Origin: Qipengyuania gelatinilytica
GTDB taxonomy: Bacteria > Pseudomonadota > Alphaproteobacteria > Sphingomonadales > Sphingomonadaceae
DNA length: 64,000 nucleotides
Direction: 5' to 3'
NCBI RefSeq assembly: GCF_019711315.1
Contig: NZ_CP081294.1
Span: 2,232,001-2,296,000, forward strand
Part shown: positions 52,507 to 62,845 of the stretch, piece by piece
How the letters are laid out: every line of letters starts with the position of its first letter
Position numbering within the stretch: position 1 is the stretch's first letter
Program-made: the position numbers and the translations under genes
The notes under the pieces: generated by a model
What the model saw: only the letters and a program-made list of their open reading frames with translations
Database searches by the model: none
Told to the model about the DNA's origin: nothing

Positions 52507-52589
52507 GTTTCGTGTCCCGTCTGAATTGCTTTGAGGCGCTTATAGACGGAACGAGCCGGCTGGCGAGGGGGTTCCTTGCCGCTCCCGGT

Positions 52590-53366
52590 TTACATGGTGA
52601 AGCCGGGCGGCAGGAAGGCCTCCATCGGACGCTCTGCCCCCGGCGTGCCCGCGATCAACTGCTCGGTAATGCCCATGCCGAATGAGGTGTGAGAGATGGC
52701 GACCGAAATCGCGAAGACCGCGATATAGAGGCCGAGACCCCACCAATAGGCCGGGTGGACGCGGCCCTGGCTGCGCTTGTCCGCGATCATGCCGATGACG
52801 GGGAAGATCATCGTGCACAGCGTCGTGATGAGCCAGGCATTGGGGATCATCAGCGGCAGCGGCAGCAGGCGGCCAAGCCCGGGGCCGGTCAGGATCGCCA
52901 TGCCGCACAGCATTAGCCTGCGGTGCCAGCCGGTATAACGGCGGCGGCGCAGCGCCCAGAAGGTCAGGCCACCGAACAGCCAGACGAGCGCGGTATTGCT
53001 CCACAGGAACTCGCTGACGTGGAAGAAGAACGGTCCGCCCGTGCGGCGTGCGACCACGACCATGATGACCGTGCCGAAAATCACCATCAGCGGAACCCAC
53101 AGATAGGCGAGTTTGCCGAACTTCGCGTGGAGCGACCAGTTGCCGCTGGATGCGGTAAGGTGCTGGCCGCAGTAAATGCCCAGCCAGCTCATGAAGATCA
53201 CGCCATGGATGTGGTAGGCCAGCGGCACGTCGAAACTCGAACGCCCCATCGCCAGATTCACCGAAAATCCGGCGACGATGATGAACGACATGACGAATGC
53301 CATGATCGTGAAGAAACGCGTGTTTCCGCGAATTGCGCTATCTGGTGATGCGGCTGCAGTAGCCAT
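52590..53366 (-). CDS. hypothetical polytopic membrane protein with conserved histidines
   Basis: 258 residues with a ribosome site (GGGGGAG) before the ATG. There are about six or seven membrane helices. Histidines lie within or near the membrane (AYHIHGVIFMSWLGIYCGQHL; NWSLHAKFGKLAYLW; GWHRRLMLCGMAI), a spacing that resembles small heme-binding membrane proteins. No heme-binding or catalytic motif can be named with confidence. It stands alone between nadA and a metallo-beta-lactamase gene. Confidence 0.6.
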   Translation of the reverse strand: MATAAASPDSAIRGNTRFFTIMAFVMSFIIVAGFSVNLAMGRSSFDVPLAYHIHGVIFMSWLGIYCGQHLTASSGNWSLHAKFGKLAYLWVPLMVIFGTVIMVVVARRTGGPFFFHVSEFLWSNTALVWLFGGLTFWALRRRRYTGWHRRLMLCGMAILTGPGLGRLLPLPLMIPNAWLITTLCTMIFPVIGMIADKRSQGRVHPAYWWGLGLYIAVFAISVAISHTSFGMGITEQLIAGTPGAERPMEAFLPPGFTM

Positions 53367-53464
53367 ACTCGTAACTCCCCCAAGAACGAGCGACCGTTTT
53401 CACGTTTTCTTTTTTGGCTATTACCGCTTCCGCGCGCAGTCAATCGCCGACATGTGGAGAAGCG

Positions 53465-54340
53465 TCAGGCGGCTTTCCACACATCGCCGTCACGACCGGC
53501 AAGGCCGCGGCGTTCGAGATCGATCAGGTGGGCGGTCACCGACATCTTCGCCGCACCGTGCAGTTTCTCGTCGAGACCCTTGTACATCTTGGGCACGAAG
53601 TCGGCCGCTTCATGCGGGCCTTCGCGCAGGTGGCGCAGGATCTGGTTTTCGCGCTGGCGGCGGTGGCCGATCACGCCGCGAACCAGCTGGCGCGGCTTGG
53701 TTATCGCCTCGCCATGGGCGGGGTAATAGACCGTGTCCTGCTCGCGGGAATAGAGTTTCTCGAGGCTGGCCATGTAGTCGGCCATATCGCCATCGGGCGG
53801 GACGACCACGCTGGTCGACCAGCCCATGACATGGTCGCCGGTGAAGACCGCCCCGCTTTCCTCCAGCGCGAAACACAGGTGATTGGAGACATGGCCGGGC
53901 GTTGCAACGGCGCGCAGGGTCCAGCCCGGACCGGTCATGGCCTCGCCGTCTTCCAGCACGCGGTCAGGCTCGTAGGTGCGGTCGAAACTCGCATCGGCGC
54001 GAGGACCGCTGTCGTCGAGGACCAGCGGTGCGCAACCGACGATGGGCGCACCGGTGCGCGCGGCGAGTGTCTTCGCAGCGGGCGAATGGTCGCGGTGGGT
54101 ATGCGTGCACATGATCGCGCAGACATGCTCTTCGCCGATGGCGGCATCGAGCGCGAGCAGGTGCGCCTTTTCGTCCGGCCCCGGATCGATCACCGCGCAG
54201 CCATCGCCCAGGCCGACGATGTAACTCTGCGTGCCCGTATAGGTGTAGGGCGAGGGATTGGGAGCGAGCACGCGGCGCACCAGCGGCTCAAGCTGCATCG
54301 CTTCGCCCGTGGGCCAGGGCTTGGGGGGAATTCCTGCCAT
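53465..54340 (-). CDS. MBL-fold hydrolase with C-terminal winged helix (LACTB2-like)
   Basis: 291 residues. The zinc motif HxHxDH is complete as THTHRDHSPAA, and VIDPGPDEKAH, TPGHVSNHLCF and FTGDHVMGW supply the other metal ligands. The C-terminal part (KQLVRGVIGHRRQRENQIL type) is the winged-helix extension seen in LACTB2-like hydrolases, some of which cut single-stranded RNA. The substrate is unknown. It is divergent from glpK across 48 bp. Confidence 0.9.
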   Translation of the reverse strand: MAGIPPKPWPTGEAMQLEPLVRRVLAPNPSPYTYTGTQSYIVGLGDGCAVIDPGPDEKAHLLALDAAIGEEHVCAIMCTHTHRDHSPAAKTLAARTGAPIVGCAPLVLDDSGPRADASFDRTYEPDRVLEDGEAMTGPGWTLRAVATPGHVSNHLCFALEESGAVFTGDHVMGWSTSVVVPPDGDMADYMASLEKLYSREQDTVYYPAHGEAITKPRQLVRGVIGHRRQRENQILRHLREGPHEAADFVPKMYKGLDEKLHGAAKMSVTAHLIDLERRGLAGRDGDVWKAA

Positions 54341-54388
54341 GCCTCAAGCCTGTAGCGGATGGCGCGGCTTGTCGATAGGGAGGGACGC

Positions 54389-55852
<1,464 letters not shown>

Positions 55853-56323
55853 TCAGGCGACGCGGAAAGCCTGCGCGATACGGCCTTGCATCGCGCTGAC
55901 GGGATCGCTCTCGGCTTCATCACCGGCGCGCATTTCCTCGTCGAGCCGGGCAATGCGGGCGTGCAGGCGTTCGGTCTCGCGGATCAACATGCGCGTGGCC
56001 GGTTCGAGCAATGCCATGTTCGCGGGATCGGACGGACGCTCTTCGCCGAGCGTGCCATGGCGGCGAAGCTGCGACTTGCTGAGTTCACCCGAGTGATAGG
56101 CGCGCTGGTTGAGCAGCCAGGCGAGCACATGCATGACGCGGGTCGTGGTGCGCAGTCCTTCGACCGACAGGGCGATGCGCACCTCGTTGGGAGAATTGCC
56201 GTGGCTTGCTTCGTCGCGAAGATCGAAAACGGCGCGTGCCTCGTCGGCAAGCGCCAGGGCTTCGGCATAGAGGTCTTCGACGACCTGCTCGTGAATCGTA
56301 CGGTCCATGTCCATGGTGAACAT
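55853..56323 (-). CDS. DUF1465 family protein
   Basis: 156 residues, mostly helical (VVEDLYAEALALADEARAVFDL; TTRVMHVLAWLLNQRAYHSGELS), the signature of the alphaproteobacterial DUF1465 family. Function unknown; these proteins have been noted in cell-cycle-related contexts in related bacteria, but nothing here proves it. It runs convergent to glpK. A later ATG (MDMDRT) three codons in is an alternative start. It is 80 bp from the DUF465 gene on the same strand. Confidence 0.85.
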   Translation of the reverse strand: MFTMDMDRTIHEQVVEDLYAEALALADEARAVFDLRDEASHGNSPNEVRIALSVEGLRTTTRVMHVLAWLLNQRAYHSGELSKSQLRRHGTLGEERPSDPANMALLEPATRMLIRETERLHARIARLDEEMRAGDEAESDPVSAMQGRIAQAFRVA

Positions 56324-56403
56324 CGTGTTACCATTATCGATCCGCGCCGCCCACTGCCGGTTTGACCCGCGTCCCGATCCGGGACGAGTGCGGTGTGCGC
56401 CAA

Positions 56404-56613
56404 TCAGGCGATGATGTCGGGAATGAGATTGTCCTCGATCGCCGAAATGCGGTCCTTCAACTGCAGCTTGCGCTTCTTCAGCCGGGCGATCTGGAGCTGG
56501 TCGACGAAGCCACCGTCATCGCCCGCATGGGTAAGCGCAGCAATCGCGGCGTCGAGATCGCGATGCTCGCTCCTCAGCGATTCTAGTCGCTTGCGCAATT
56601 CCTGTTCGTTCAC
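56404..56613 (-). CDS. DUF465/YdcH family small protein
   Basis: 69 residues from a GTG at 56613, eight bases after AAGGA; the longer open frame upstream runs over the divergent promoter region and is not credible. The protein is one helical hairpin (LRKRLESLRSEHRDLDAAIAA; LQIARLKKRKLQLKDRISAIED), the DUF465 fold. No function is established. It diverges from a second DUF465 gene at 56762. Confidence 0.8.
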   Translation of the reverse strand: MNEQELRKRLESLRSEHRDLDAAIAALTHAGDDGGFVDQLQIARLKKRKLQLKDRISAIEDNLIPDIIA

Positions 56614-56761
56614 CGTCGTCGTCCTTGAATCTCGCTTTATCGCATGGCCTGTGAGAGGGGCTTTGTAAATTCGCAAAGCTGTGATTTGATAGTCGGTCTG
56701 CGGCTCGTTCCGCATGGCACGAGTCGCTTTGGGGTCGTCACACTCTGAAGGAGACGCATCG

Positions 56762-56917
56762 ATGCAATCATCCCATGTCGCCGCACTCAAGGCCAAGCAC
56801 GCAGGACTGGAAGCCCGCCTGCATGATGAACAGGCACGGCCGTCGCCCGACATTTCGATGATCCAGCAGCTCAAGAAGCAAAAGCTCAAGCTCAAGGAAG
56901 AGATCGCCGCCCACTAG
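56762..56917 (+). CDS. DUF465/YdcH family very small protein
   Basis: 51 residues from the ATG at 56762, with a good site (AAGGAG). It has the same helical hairpin (HVAALKAKHAGLEARLHDEQ; ISMIQQLKKQKLKLKEEIAA) as the divergent gene, with the same LKKQKLKLK(E/D)-type core, so the two are likely ancient paralogues. Function unknown. It is 88 bp before ptsP. Confidence 0.8.
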   Translation: MQSSHVAALKAKHAGLEARLHDEQARPSPDISMIQQLKKQKLKLKEEIAAH

Positions 56918-57005
56918 GGCGGGCCCTCTTAGATTGCGGGGCGAGAAGGATTTCCTCTCTTCGCCCCGCTTCCACACCCTCGCATTTTTGCTATAGCCGC
57001 TGGTC

Positions 57006-59276
57006 ATGTCAGCAGCTGCATCCGCCCGCCAGATTCTCACGCAACTGCATGAGGTCATGGCTGGCCGCCATCATGCCCAGCACAAGCTCGACCGTGTGGT
57101 CGAGATCATCGCCGATAGCCTGACGAGCGAGGTCTGTTCGATCTACCTCCTGCGCGAGGGCGAGCTCGAGCTGTTCGCGACCCGCGGCCTCAACCCCGAA
57201 GCCGTCCATGTCACGCGCATGGGCGTGGGCGAGGGGCTGACCGGGATGATCGCGAAGAACATCGAAACGCTCAACCTGGCCGAGGCCAAGGCCCATCCGG
57301 ACTTCCTCTATCGTCCCGAGACGGGCGAAGAAAAATTCCATTCCTTCGCCGGCGTTCCGATCGTCTACCGCGAGCGGGCCGTTGGCGTGCTGTGCGTCCA
57401 GCATGTCGAGCCGCGCCGGTATGAAGACGTCGAGATCGAGGCGCTCCAGACCACCGCAATGGTCCTGTCCGAACTGATCGCGCACAAGGAGCTCGTCGAC
57501 GACCAAGATACGATCGACCTCGACGAGGTGCCGACCGAATGCGAGGTGTTTGAAGGTCTGACGCTGGTGAAGGGACTGGCCGCCGGGCGGGCGGTTTTCC
57601 ACCAGCCGCGGGTCGAGATCGACCAGGTCGTGGCCGAGGACATCGAGGCCGAACGCCAGCGCGTCTACCGGGCCTTCGACAAGATGCGCGACCAGATCGA
57701 TGCGATGGGCCGCGAACCGGAATTCGGTAAGGGCGGCGAGCATGTCGATATTCTCGAGACCTACAAGATGTTCGCCTATGACGAAGGCTGGAGCCGCCGC
57801 ATCAACGAGGCGATCGACAGCGGTCTGACCGCCGAAGCAGCGATCGAGCGCGTCCAGCAGCGCACCCGCATGCGCATGCGCGAGATCGACGATCCCCTGC
57901 TCGCCGACCGGATGCACGATCTGGAGGACCTTTCGAACCGCCTGCTCAGGATCGTATCGGGGCAACTCGGCACTGCGGCGACGCAGGGCCTGAGGCGGGA
58001 CACCATCCTGTTCGCGCGCAATCTTGGACCGGCGGAACTGCTCGAATACGACCGCCGACGCCTCAAGGGCGTCGTTCTCGAGGAAGGCTCCCTCACCGCC
58101 CATGTCGTGATCGTGGCACGGGCGATGGGCGTGCCGGTGCTGGGCCGTGTCGCACGCGTGCGGTCGCGGGTCTCGCAAGGCGACGAGGTGCTGGTCGATG
58201 CCGACAAGGGCGTCGTCACATTGCGGCCTTCGCAGCAATTGCTGGAGGCCTTCGATGCGCGCTTCACCAAGAGCCGCGAACGTGCGGCAGCCTATGCGGA
58301 ATTGCGCGAGGTCGAGCCGTTCACGCGCGACGGCACGCGCATAACGGTCATGATCAACGCGGGCCTGCGCGACGATGTCAGCGCATTGCAGCTGACCGGC
58401 GCGGACGGGATCGGCCTCTTCCGGACCGAGTTCCAGTTCCTCGTGTCCTCCACCCTGCCAGCGCGCGAGCGCCAGATGCGTCTCTACCGCGACGTGCTGG
58501 ACGCGGCAGACGGCAAGCCGGTCATTTTCCGCACCGTCGATATCGGCGGCGACAAGGCTGTGCCTTACCTCGACAACGCTACTGCCGAACGGGATGAGAA
58601 CCCGGCCATGGGCTGGCGAGCCCTGCGCCTCTCGCTCGAGCGGGAGGGCCTCCTGAAGGCGCAGGCCCGTGCGCTGCTCGAAGCAGCCTCGGGCAGGCAG
58701 CTTTCGGTCATGTTCCCGATGGTCTCCGAGCCGTGGGAATTCGATGCCGCCAAGGCGATCTTCGAAGAGCAGCTCGACTTCCTGCGCGAACGCCGCAAGG
58801 TCCTGCCCGAAGCGATCGAATATGGCTGCATGCTGGAAGTGCCATCGCTTGCCGAAGTGCTCGACCAGCTTCTGCCCCGCCTCTCGTTCATTTCGATCGG
58901 GACGAACGATCTCACGCAGTTCCTGTTCGCCGCAGACCGCGCCAATCCGAAGCTGGCTGCGCGCTATGACTGGTTGAGTCCCTCGATCCTGCGGTTCCTC
59001 GCCCGTGTTTCCGCCAATATGGTCGGCAGCAATGTGCGCATCGGGGTATGCGGCGAGATGGGTGGACGCAGGCTCGAGGCACTTGCCCTGCTGGGGCTCG
59101 GCTTCACTCGTTTGTCGATCACCCCGGCCGCGGTCGGGCCGATCAAGGAACTGGTGCGCAAGGTCTACCTGCCGGACCTGACCAGCCAGATGCAGCGGTG
59201 GTTGATTTCGCCTCCTGCCGACATGCGCGCGGCGCTTACCGAGTGGGCTTTGAGCAACGACATTGAAATCGAGTGA
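57006..59276 (+). CDS. ptsP: phosphoenolpyruvate-protein phosphotransferase PtsP (EI-Ntr)
   Basis: 756 residues: N-terminal GAF domain (about 12-160), then the EI N-terminal domain, the swivelling phosphohistidine domain with H366 (EEGSLTAHVVIVARAMGVPVLG), and the PEP-binding TIM barrel (GIGLFRTEFQF; VFRTVDIGGDKAVPYLDN-like; GVCGEMGG with catalytic Cys682). It starts the nitrogen-related PTS phosphorelay towards NPr and EIIA-Ntr, which modulates K+ transport, (p)ppGpp and cell-wall control in other Proteobacteria. The partner genes ptsO and ptsN are not in the window. A start one codon either side would make no difference. Confidence 0.96.
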   Translation: MSAAASARQILTQLHEVMAGRHHAQHKLDRVVEIIADSLTSEVCSIYLLREGELELFATRGLNPEAVHVTRMGVGEGLTGMIAKNIETLNLAEAKAHPDFLYRPETGEEKFHSFAGVPIVYRERAVGVLCVQHVEPRRYEDVEIEALQTTAMVLSELIAHKELVDDQDTIDLDEVPTECEVFEGLTLVKGLAAGRAVFHQPRVEIDQVVAEDIEAERQRVYRAFDKMRDQIDAMGREPEFGKGGEHVDILETYKMFAYDEGWSRRINEAIDSGLTAEAAIERVQQRTRMRMREIDDPLLADRMHDLEDLSNRLLRIVSGQLGTAATQGLRRDTILFARNLGPAELLEYDRRRLKGVVLEEGSLTAHVVIVARAMGVPVLGRVARVRSRVSQGDEVLVDADKGVVTLRPSQQLLEAFDARFTKSRERAAAYAELREVEPFTRDGTRITVMINAGLRDDVSALQLTGADGIGLFRTEFQFLVSSTLPARERQMRLYRDVLDAADGKPVIFRTVDIGGDKAVPYLDNATAERDENPAMGWRALRLSLEREGLLKAQARALLEAASGRQLSVMFPMVSEPWEFDAAKAIFEEQLDFLRERRKVLPEAIEYGCMLEVPSLAEVLDQLLPRLSFISIGTNDLTQFLFAADRANPKLAARYDWLSPSILRFLARVSANMVGSNVRIGVCGEMGGRRLEALALLGLGFTRLSITPAAVGPIKELVRKVYLPDLTSQMQRWLISPPADMRAALTEWALSNDIEIE

Positions 59277-59419
59277 TTTAGTCGCTCCTGCGGTGCGCTT
59301 CGTCCGCTTGCTGTCCGCCGCACCCATGCACTGCACTTGACAGGAATTGCCGCAACCCCTCTTTTCGCGTCCAGCCAGGGACGGGAACACCCGCGTAGGG
59401 TCAAACATTCGGGAATCGC

Positions 59420-60262
59420 ATGGAAGAAGACGACGCCGTCGAAATCGAGGAAACGCGCGTGCAACGCGCGGGTGAGCGCTTGCGCGAAACGCGCGAGGCC
59501 AAGGGGCTGTCGATCGAGCAGGTCGCCGCCGACACCCGTATTCCCCAGCGACACCTCTCTACGATCGAGGCCGGACAGTTCTCGGCGCTCCCGTCGCGTA
59601 CATATGCGATCGGTTTCAGCCGCACCTATGCGCGCACCCTGGGGCTCGACGAGAACGAGATTCTCGACCAGGTCCGCGCCGAACTGGCGGAGGCCGACGG
59701 CATTCCTGCCGAAAAGCCGGCGAAGTTCGAACCGGGCGATCCGGCACGCGTCCCGGGACGCGGGCTTGCCTGGTTTGCCGTCTTCGCCGCAATCCTCTTG
59801 CTGGGCGGTGTCTACGCCTTTTACTCCAGCTACTTCGCGCCCGGCCTGGGGCCGGCACCGCTCGAAGACCCGGCGGAACAGGTCGCCGGGGAAGAGGCGG
59901 CCGAGCAGCAAGCCGAGGCTACGGCTCCGGCCCAGCCGACCGGCGGGCCGGTCGTCTTCACCAGCGAGATGGATGGAACCTGGGTGAAGTTCTACGACGC
60001 CAGCGGTACGCGCCTCTATGAAGCGCAAATGGCGGCGGGCGACAGTTACACCATACCCGCCGATGCGGATGGTCCGCAGATCTGGACCGGTCGCCCCTAT
60101 GCGCTGGCAATCACGGTCGGCGGGCAGCCGGTGCCCAAGCTGACCGAGGAAGATACCGTCGTGCGCGATGTGCCGGTAACTGCCGAAGCATTGCTGGCGC
60201 GCGATAGCCGTCCCGCAGCCGATCCGGCTCCGGCCGCCGACGCAAACGACACCTCCACCTGA
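59420..60262 (+). CDS. RodZ-like helix-turn-helix membrane protein
   Basis: 280 residues. An N-terminal HTH_25 domain (about 13-80, ETREAKGLSIEQVAADTRIPQRHL) binds MreB-type or DNA targets in relatives. One membrane helix follows (about 116-136, GLAWFAVFAAILLLGGVYAF), then a periplasmic DUF4115 domain (VVFTSEMDGTWVKFYDASGT). This is the RodZ architecture, a cell-shape factor. The rest of the rod-shape genes are not beside it. It might also act as a regulator, so the name rodZ is not used as certain. An alternative role is inferred only. Confidence 0.85.
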   Translation: MEEDDAVEIEETRVQRAGERLRETREAKGLSIEQVAADTRIPQRHLSTIEAGQFSALPSRTYAIGFSRTYARTLGLDENEILDQVRAELAEADGIPAEKPAKFEPGDPARVPGRGLAWFAVFAAILLLGGVYAFYSSYFAPGLGPAPLEDPAEQVAGEEAAEQQAEATAPAQPTGGPVVFTSEMDGTWVKFYDASGTRLYEAQMAAGDSYTIPADADGPQIWTGRPYALAITVGGQPVPKLTEEDTVVRDVPVTAEALLARDSRPAADPAPAADANDTST

Positions 60263-60358
60263 TCCACGGCGGATAAGCAGCCTTCATCCCCTCGACAGGA
60301 TCGCGGGGGTACGGCAGATTCCGCAATAACGAAGCCCTTCAAAGGAGCATCCCGAACC

Positions 60359-61246
60359 ATGATCGCACGCAGTGCACGCGCGCTCGGCCTCGGCGGCATC
60401 GCCCTGGCTCTCGCCGCGACTTCCATGCCCGTCGCCGCGCAGGACAATTCCGAAGCCCGTATCCGCAAGCTGGAATCCGAAGTCCGCGCCCTGCAGCGCA
60501 AGGTCTTCCCCGGCGCGGACGGCCGCTATTTCGAGCCAGAGATCAGCGCGCCTGCGACAACGCAGCCGGCGACCACCGCTGCTCCCTCGACCACTGCGGT
60601 GACCGACATCCTGACCCGTCTCGATGCACTGGAATCCCAGCTGCAGCGACTGACCGCGCAATATGAGGTCGGCGGCAATGCCATGCGCCTGCTCGAAGAG
60701 CGGATCGAAGCGCTCGAAGCGGCAAATGCACCTCCGCCTGCGCCCGCTGCGACAACTCCGGCCGCATCGACGCCTGCTGCAACCACTCCTGCAGCAGAGC
60801 GCCCCGATCCTGCCCGTGTCGCTGCCGTCCAGCAGATCACCAAGCCGCAGACCGACGATGCGGGTGACGATGAATATTCCTATGGCTTCCGCCTCTGGGA
60901 GGCCGGCTTCTTCCCCGAAGCGCAGCAGCAGCTGACGCTCTTCGTTGAGCGTTACCCCGACCATTCGCGTGCGACCTACGGCCGCAACCTGCTTGGCCGC
61001 GCCTATCTCGACGATGGCAAGCCGGGCGATGCCGCGCCCTGGTTCCTGCGCAACTACCAGGCCGACAAGAACGCGGCTCGCGCCGGTGACAGCCTGCTGT
61101 TCCTCGCGGAATCGATGATCGCGCTCAAGGACACGCAGCGTGCCTGCATCGCGCTTTCCGAATTCGGCGAGACCTATCCGGCGCTCGCGACGGGTCGCCT
61201 GCAGGGTCAGTATGCAACTGCCCGCAGCAAGGTCACCTGCAACTAA
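60359..61246 (+). CDS. CpoB/YbgF-like TPR protein
   Basis: 295 residues with a signal peptide (MIARSARALGLGGIALALAATSMPVAAQ). A short N-terminal coiled-coil (RIRKLESEVRALQRKVF) and an alanine/threonine/proline-rich linker lead to C-terminal TPRs (YSYGFRLWEAGFFPEAQQQL, then YGRNLLGRAYLDDGKPGDAA). This matches CpoB, which coordinates Tol-Pal and peptidoglycan synthesis at division. The tol-pal genes are not in the window. tilS follows one base later, as in many alphaproteobacteria. Confidence 0.88.
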   Translation: MIARSARALGLGGIALALAATSMPVAAQDNSEARIRKLESEVRALQRKVFPGADGRYFEPEISAPATTQPATTAAPSTTAVTDILTRLDALESQLQRLTAQYEVGGNAMRLLEERIEALEAANAPPPAPAATTPAASTPAATTPAAERPDPARVAAVQQITKPQTDDAGDDEYSYGFRLWEAGFFPEAQQQLTLFVERYPDHSRATYGRNLLGRAYLDDGKPGDAAPWFLRNYQADKNAARAGDSLLFLAESMIALKDTQRACIALSEFGETYPALATGRLQGQYATARSKVTCN

Positions 61247-61247
61247 G

Positions 61248-62234
61248 ATGGGCATCGACCCGGAACTGTTGGAGCGGTTCCGGGCCGATCTTTCTGCCCT
61301 GTGGCTCGATGACGATGAGCCAGAGGCGAAGCTCGGGATTGCCCTGTCGGGTGGTCCCGACAGCCTTGCCCTTCTCGTGCTGGCTGCTGCTGCTTTTCCC
61401 GGGCGGGTAGAGGCGGCAACCGTCGATCACGGCTTGAGGGAGGAAAGCGCTGCAGAGGCTGCACATTGCGCTTCCATCTGTGCGCAGCTGGATGTGCCTC
61501 ACGCAACGCTCGCGGTGCAGCTTGCCGAGGGCAATACCCAGAGTCGGGCCCGCGAGGCTCGCTACGCCGCGCTTTCCGGTTGGGCCACGGATCGCGGGAT
61601 AGACACCATCTGCACGGCACATCACAGGGACGACCAGGTCGAAACGCTGCTCATGCGGCTCAATCGGGGCAGTGGGTTGTCCGGCCTCGCCGGCGTGCGT
61701 GCTGCCGGACTTGCGCCGCATGGTGAGAGCGTCGTGCTGAGGCCATTGCTGGACTGGAGCCGCGAGGAACTCGCCGCCATTGTTGCGGCAAGCGACTTCA
61801 CGGCAGTCACCGACCCTTCGAACGAGGACCCCGCATACGACCGCGTGCGCATGCGTCAGGCTCTGGCGAAGGCAGACTGGCTGCAGCTTGAAGGAATCGC
61901 ACGGTCCGCCAAGGTCCTTGCCGATATGGAAGACGACATTCTAGGCCTTGCAGCAGAGGATCTTGAACTCGCGGGCAAGCTCGATGGCGAACGTTACCTA
62001 TATCGCCCGCTGGCGCGATCTGCCGTTTACCGCCCTTCCGTCTGGGGCGAGATTATCGTCCTGATCTTCGACGAATTCGGACGCAGTATCTCACGCAGCG
62101 ATGCGGTGCGAATGGCGGAAGCGCTCATGGATGGCGAACCGATCAACATCGGCGGTATTCACGCATCGTCGTGTGCAGATAGCGAAGAACCCGTGTGGAC
62201 TTTCGCGCCCGAAAATCCGCGGCGGACCGGCTAG
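61248..62234 (+). CDS. tilS: tRNA(Ile)-lysidine synthase TilS
   Basis: 328 residues from the ATG at 61248, right after the CpoB-like gene. The PP-loop SGGPDSLALL (34-43) is clear, together with EAATVDHGLREESAAEA and HHRDDQVETLLMRLNRGSG, the TilS signatures. It modifies cytidine 34 of the isoleucine tRNA that reads AUA; it is essential. It lacks the larger C-terminal domain of the E. coli enzyme, as is common in shorter forms. Its stop shares a CTAG with the eda stop. ftsH, which often follows, does not follow here. Confidence 0.93.
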   Translation: MGIDPELLERFRADLSALWLDDDEPEAKLGIALSGGPDSLALLVLAAAAFPGRVEAATVDHGLREESAAEAAHCASICAQLDVPHATLAVQLAEGNTQSRAREARYAALSGWATDRGIDTICTAHHRDDQVETLLMRLNRGSGLSGLAGVRAAGLAPHGESVVLRPLLDWSREELAAIVAASDFTAVTDPSNEDPAYDRVRMRQALAKADWLQLEGIARSAKVLADMEDDILGLAAEDLELAGKLDGERYLYRPLARSAVYRPSVWGEIIVLIFDEFGRSISRSDAVRMAEALMDGEPINIGGIHASSCADSEEPVWTFAPENPRRTG

Positions 62235-62845
62235 CCGCCCAGCGCGGCAGCTTCGCGGGCTACCTTTTCGACTGCTGCCTCGTCGACTGCACCGCGCGGC
62301 GCGACCCAGCTTCCACCGACACACAGTACGGGATCGAAGGCGAGCCACTCCGGTGCATTCTCGAGCGTAATCCCGCCGGTCGGGCAGAAACGGCACTGGC
62401 CGAAGGGCGCAGCAAGGGCTTTGAGGGCGGGAAGTCCGCCAGCAGCCATCGCCGGGAAGAACTTGAAGTGGGTGAGCCCCAGGTCGAGCCCGCGCATGAT
62501 GTCGCCGGCATTGGCGATGCCGGGCAGGAAGGGGATGCCCTCGCGGATCGCTGCCTTGCCGAGTGGTTCGGTCAGGCCAGGCGACACGATGAATTCGCTG
62601 CCCGCATCGATTGCGGCGGCCAGTTCCTGCTGGTTGGTGACCGTACCCGCACCGACGATCGCCCCGTCGACCTGCTTCATCGCGCGGATTGCGTCGAGCG
62701 CCGCGGGCGTCCGCAAGGTCACTTCGAGAACGCGCAAGCCGCCTGCGACCAGTGCACGGGCGAGGGGGACGGCATGCTCCACCTCGTCGACCACGATCAC
62801 CGGAATGACCGGCGCGGTCTGCATGATGTCGGCGATAGCGGTCAT
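62231..62845 (-). CDS. eda: 2-dehydro-3-deoxy-6-phosphogluconate aldolase (KDPG aldolase)
   Basis: 204 residues, class I aldolase. The conserved E41 (VLEVTLRT with R45) and the Schiff-base lysine K128 (HFKFFPAMAAGG) are present, with GAGTVTNQQ in between. It cleaves KDPG to pyruvate and glyceraldehyde-3-phosphate, the last step specific to the Entner-Doudoroff pathway. The start overlaps glk by 4 bp. It is the third gene of the edd-glk-eda order. Confidence 0.95.
   Translation of the reverse strand: MTAIADIMQTAPVIPVIVVDEVEHAVPLARALVAGGLRVLEVTLRTPAALDAIRAMKQVDGAIVGAGTVTNQQELAAAIDAGSEFIVSPGLTEPLGKAAIREGIPFLPGIANAGDIMRGLDLGLTHFKFFPAMAAGGLPALKALAAPFGQCRFCPTGGITLENAPEWLAFDPVLCVGGSWVAPRGAVDEAAVEKVAREAAALGG

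Noticed and set aside
56373..56392. Inverted repeat near CGTCCCG/CGGGACG between the DUF1465 and DUF465 genes
   Set aside because: No T tract on either side; could be chance in a GC-rich region.
59337..59366. TTGACA upstream of the RodZ-like gene as a promoter
   Set aside because: A perfect -35-like hexamer, but the -10 at the right distance (TCTTTT) is poor, so it was not listed.
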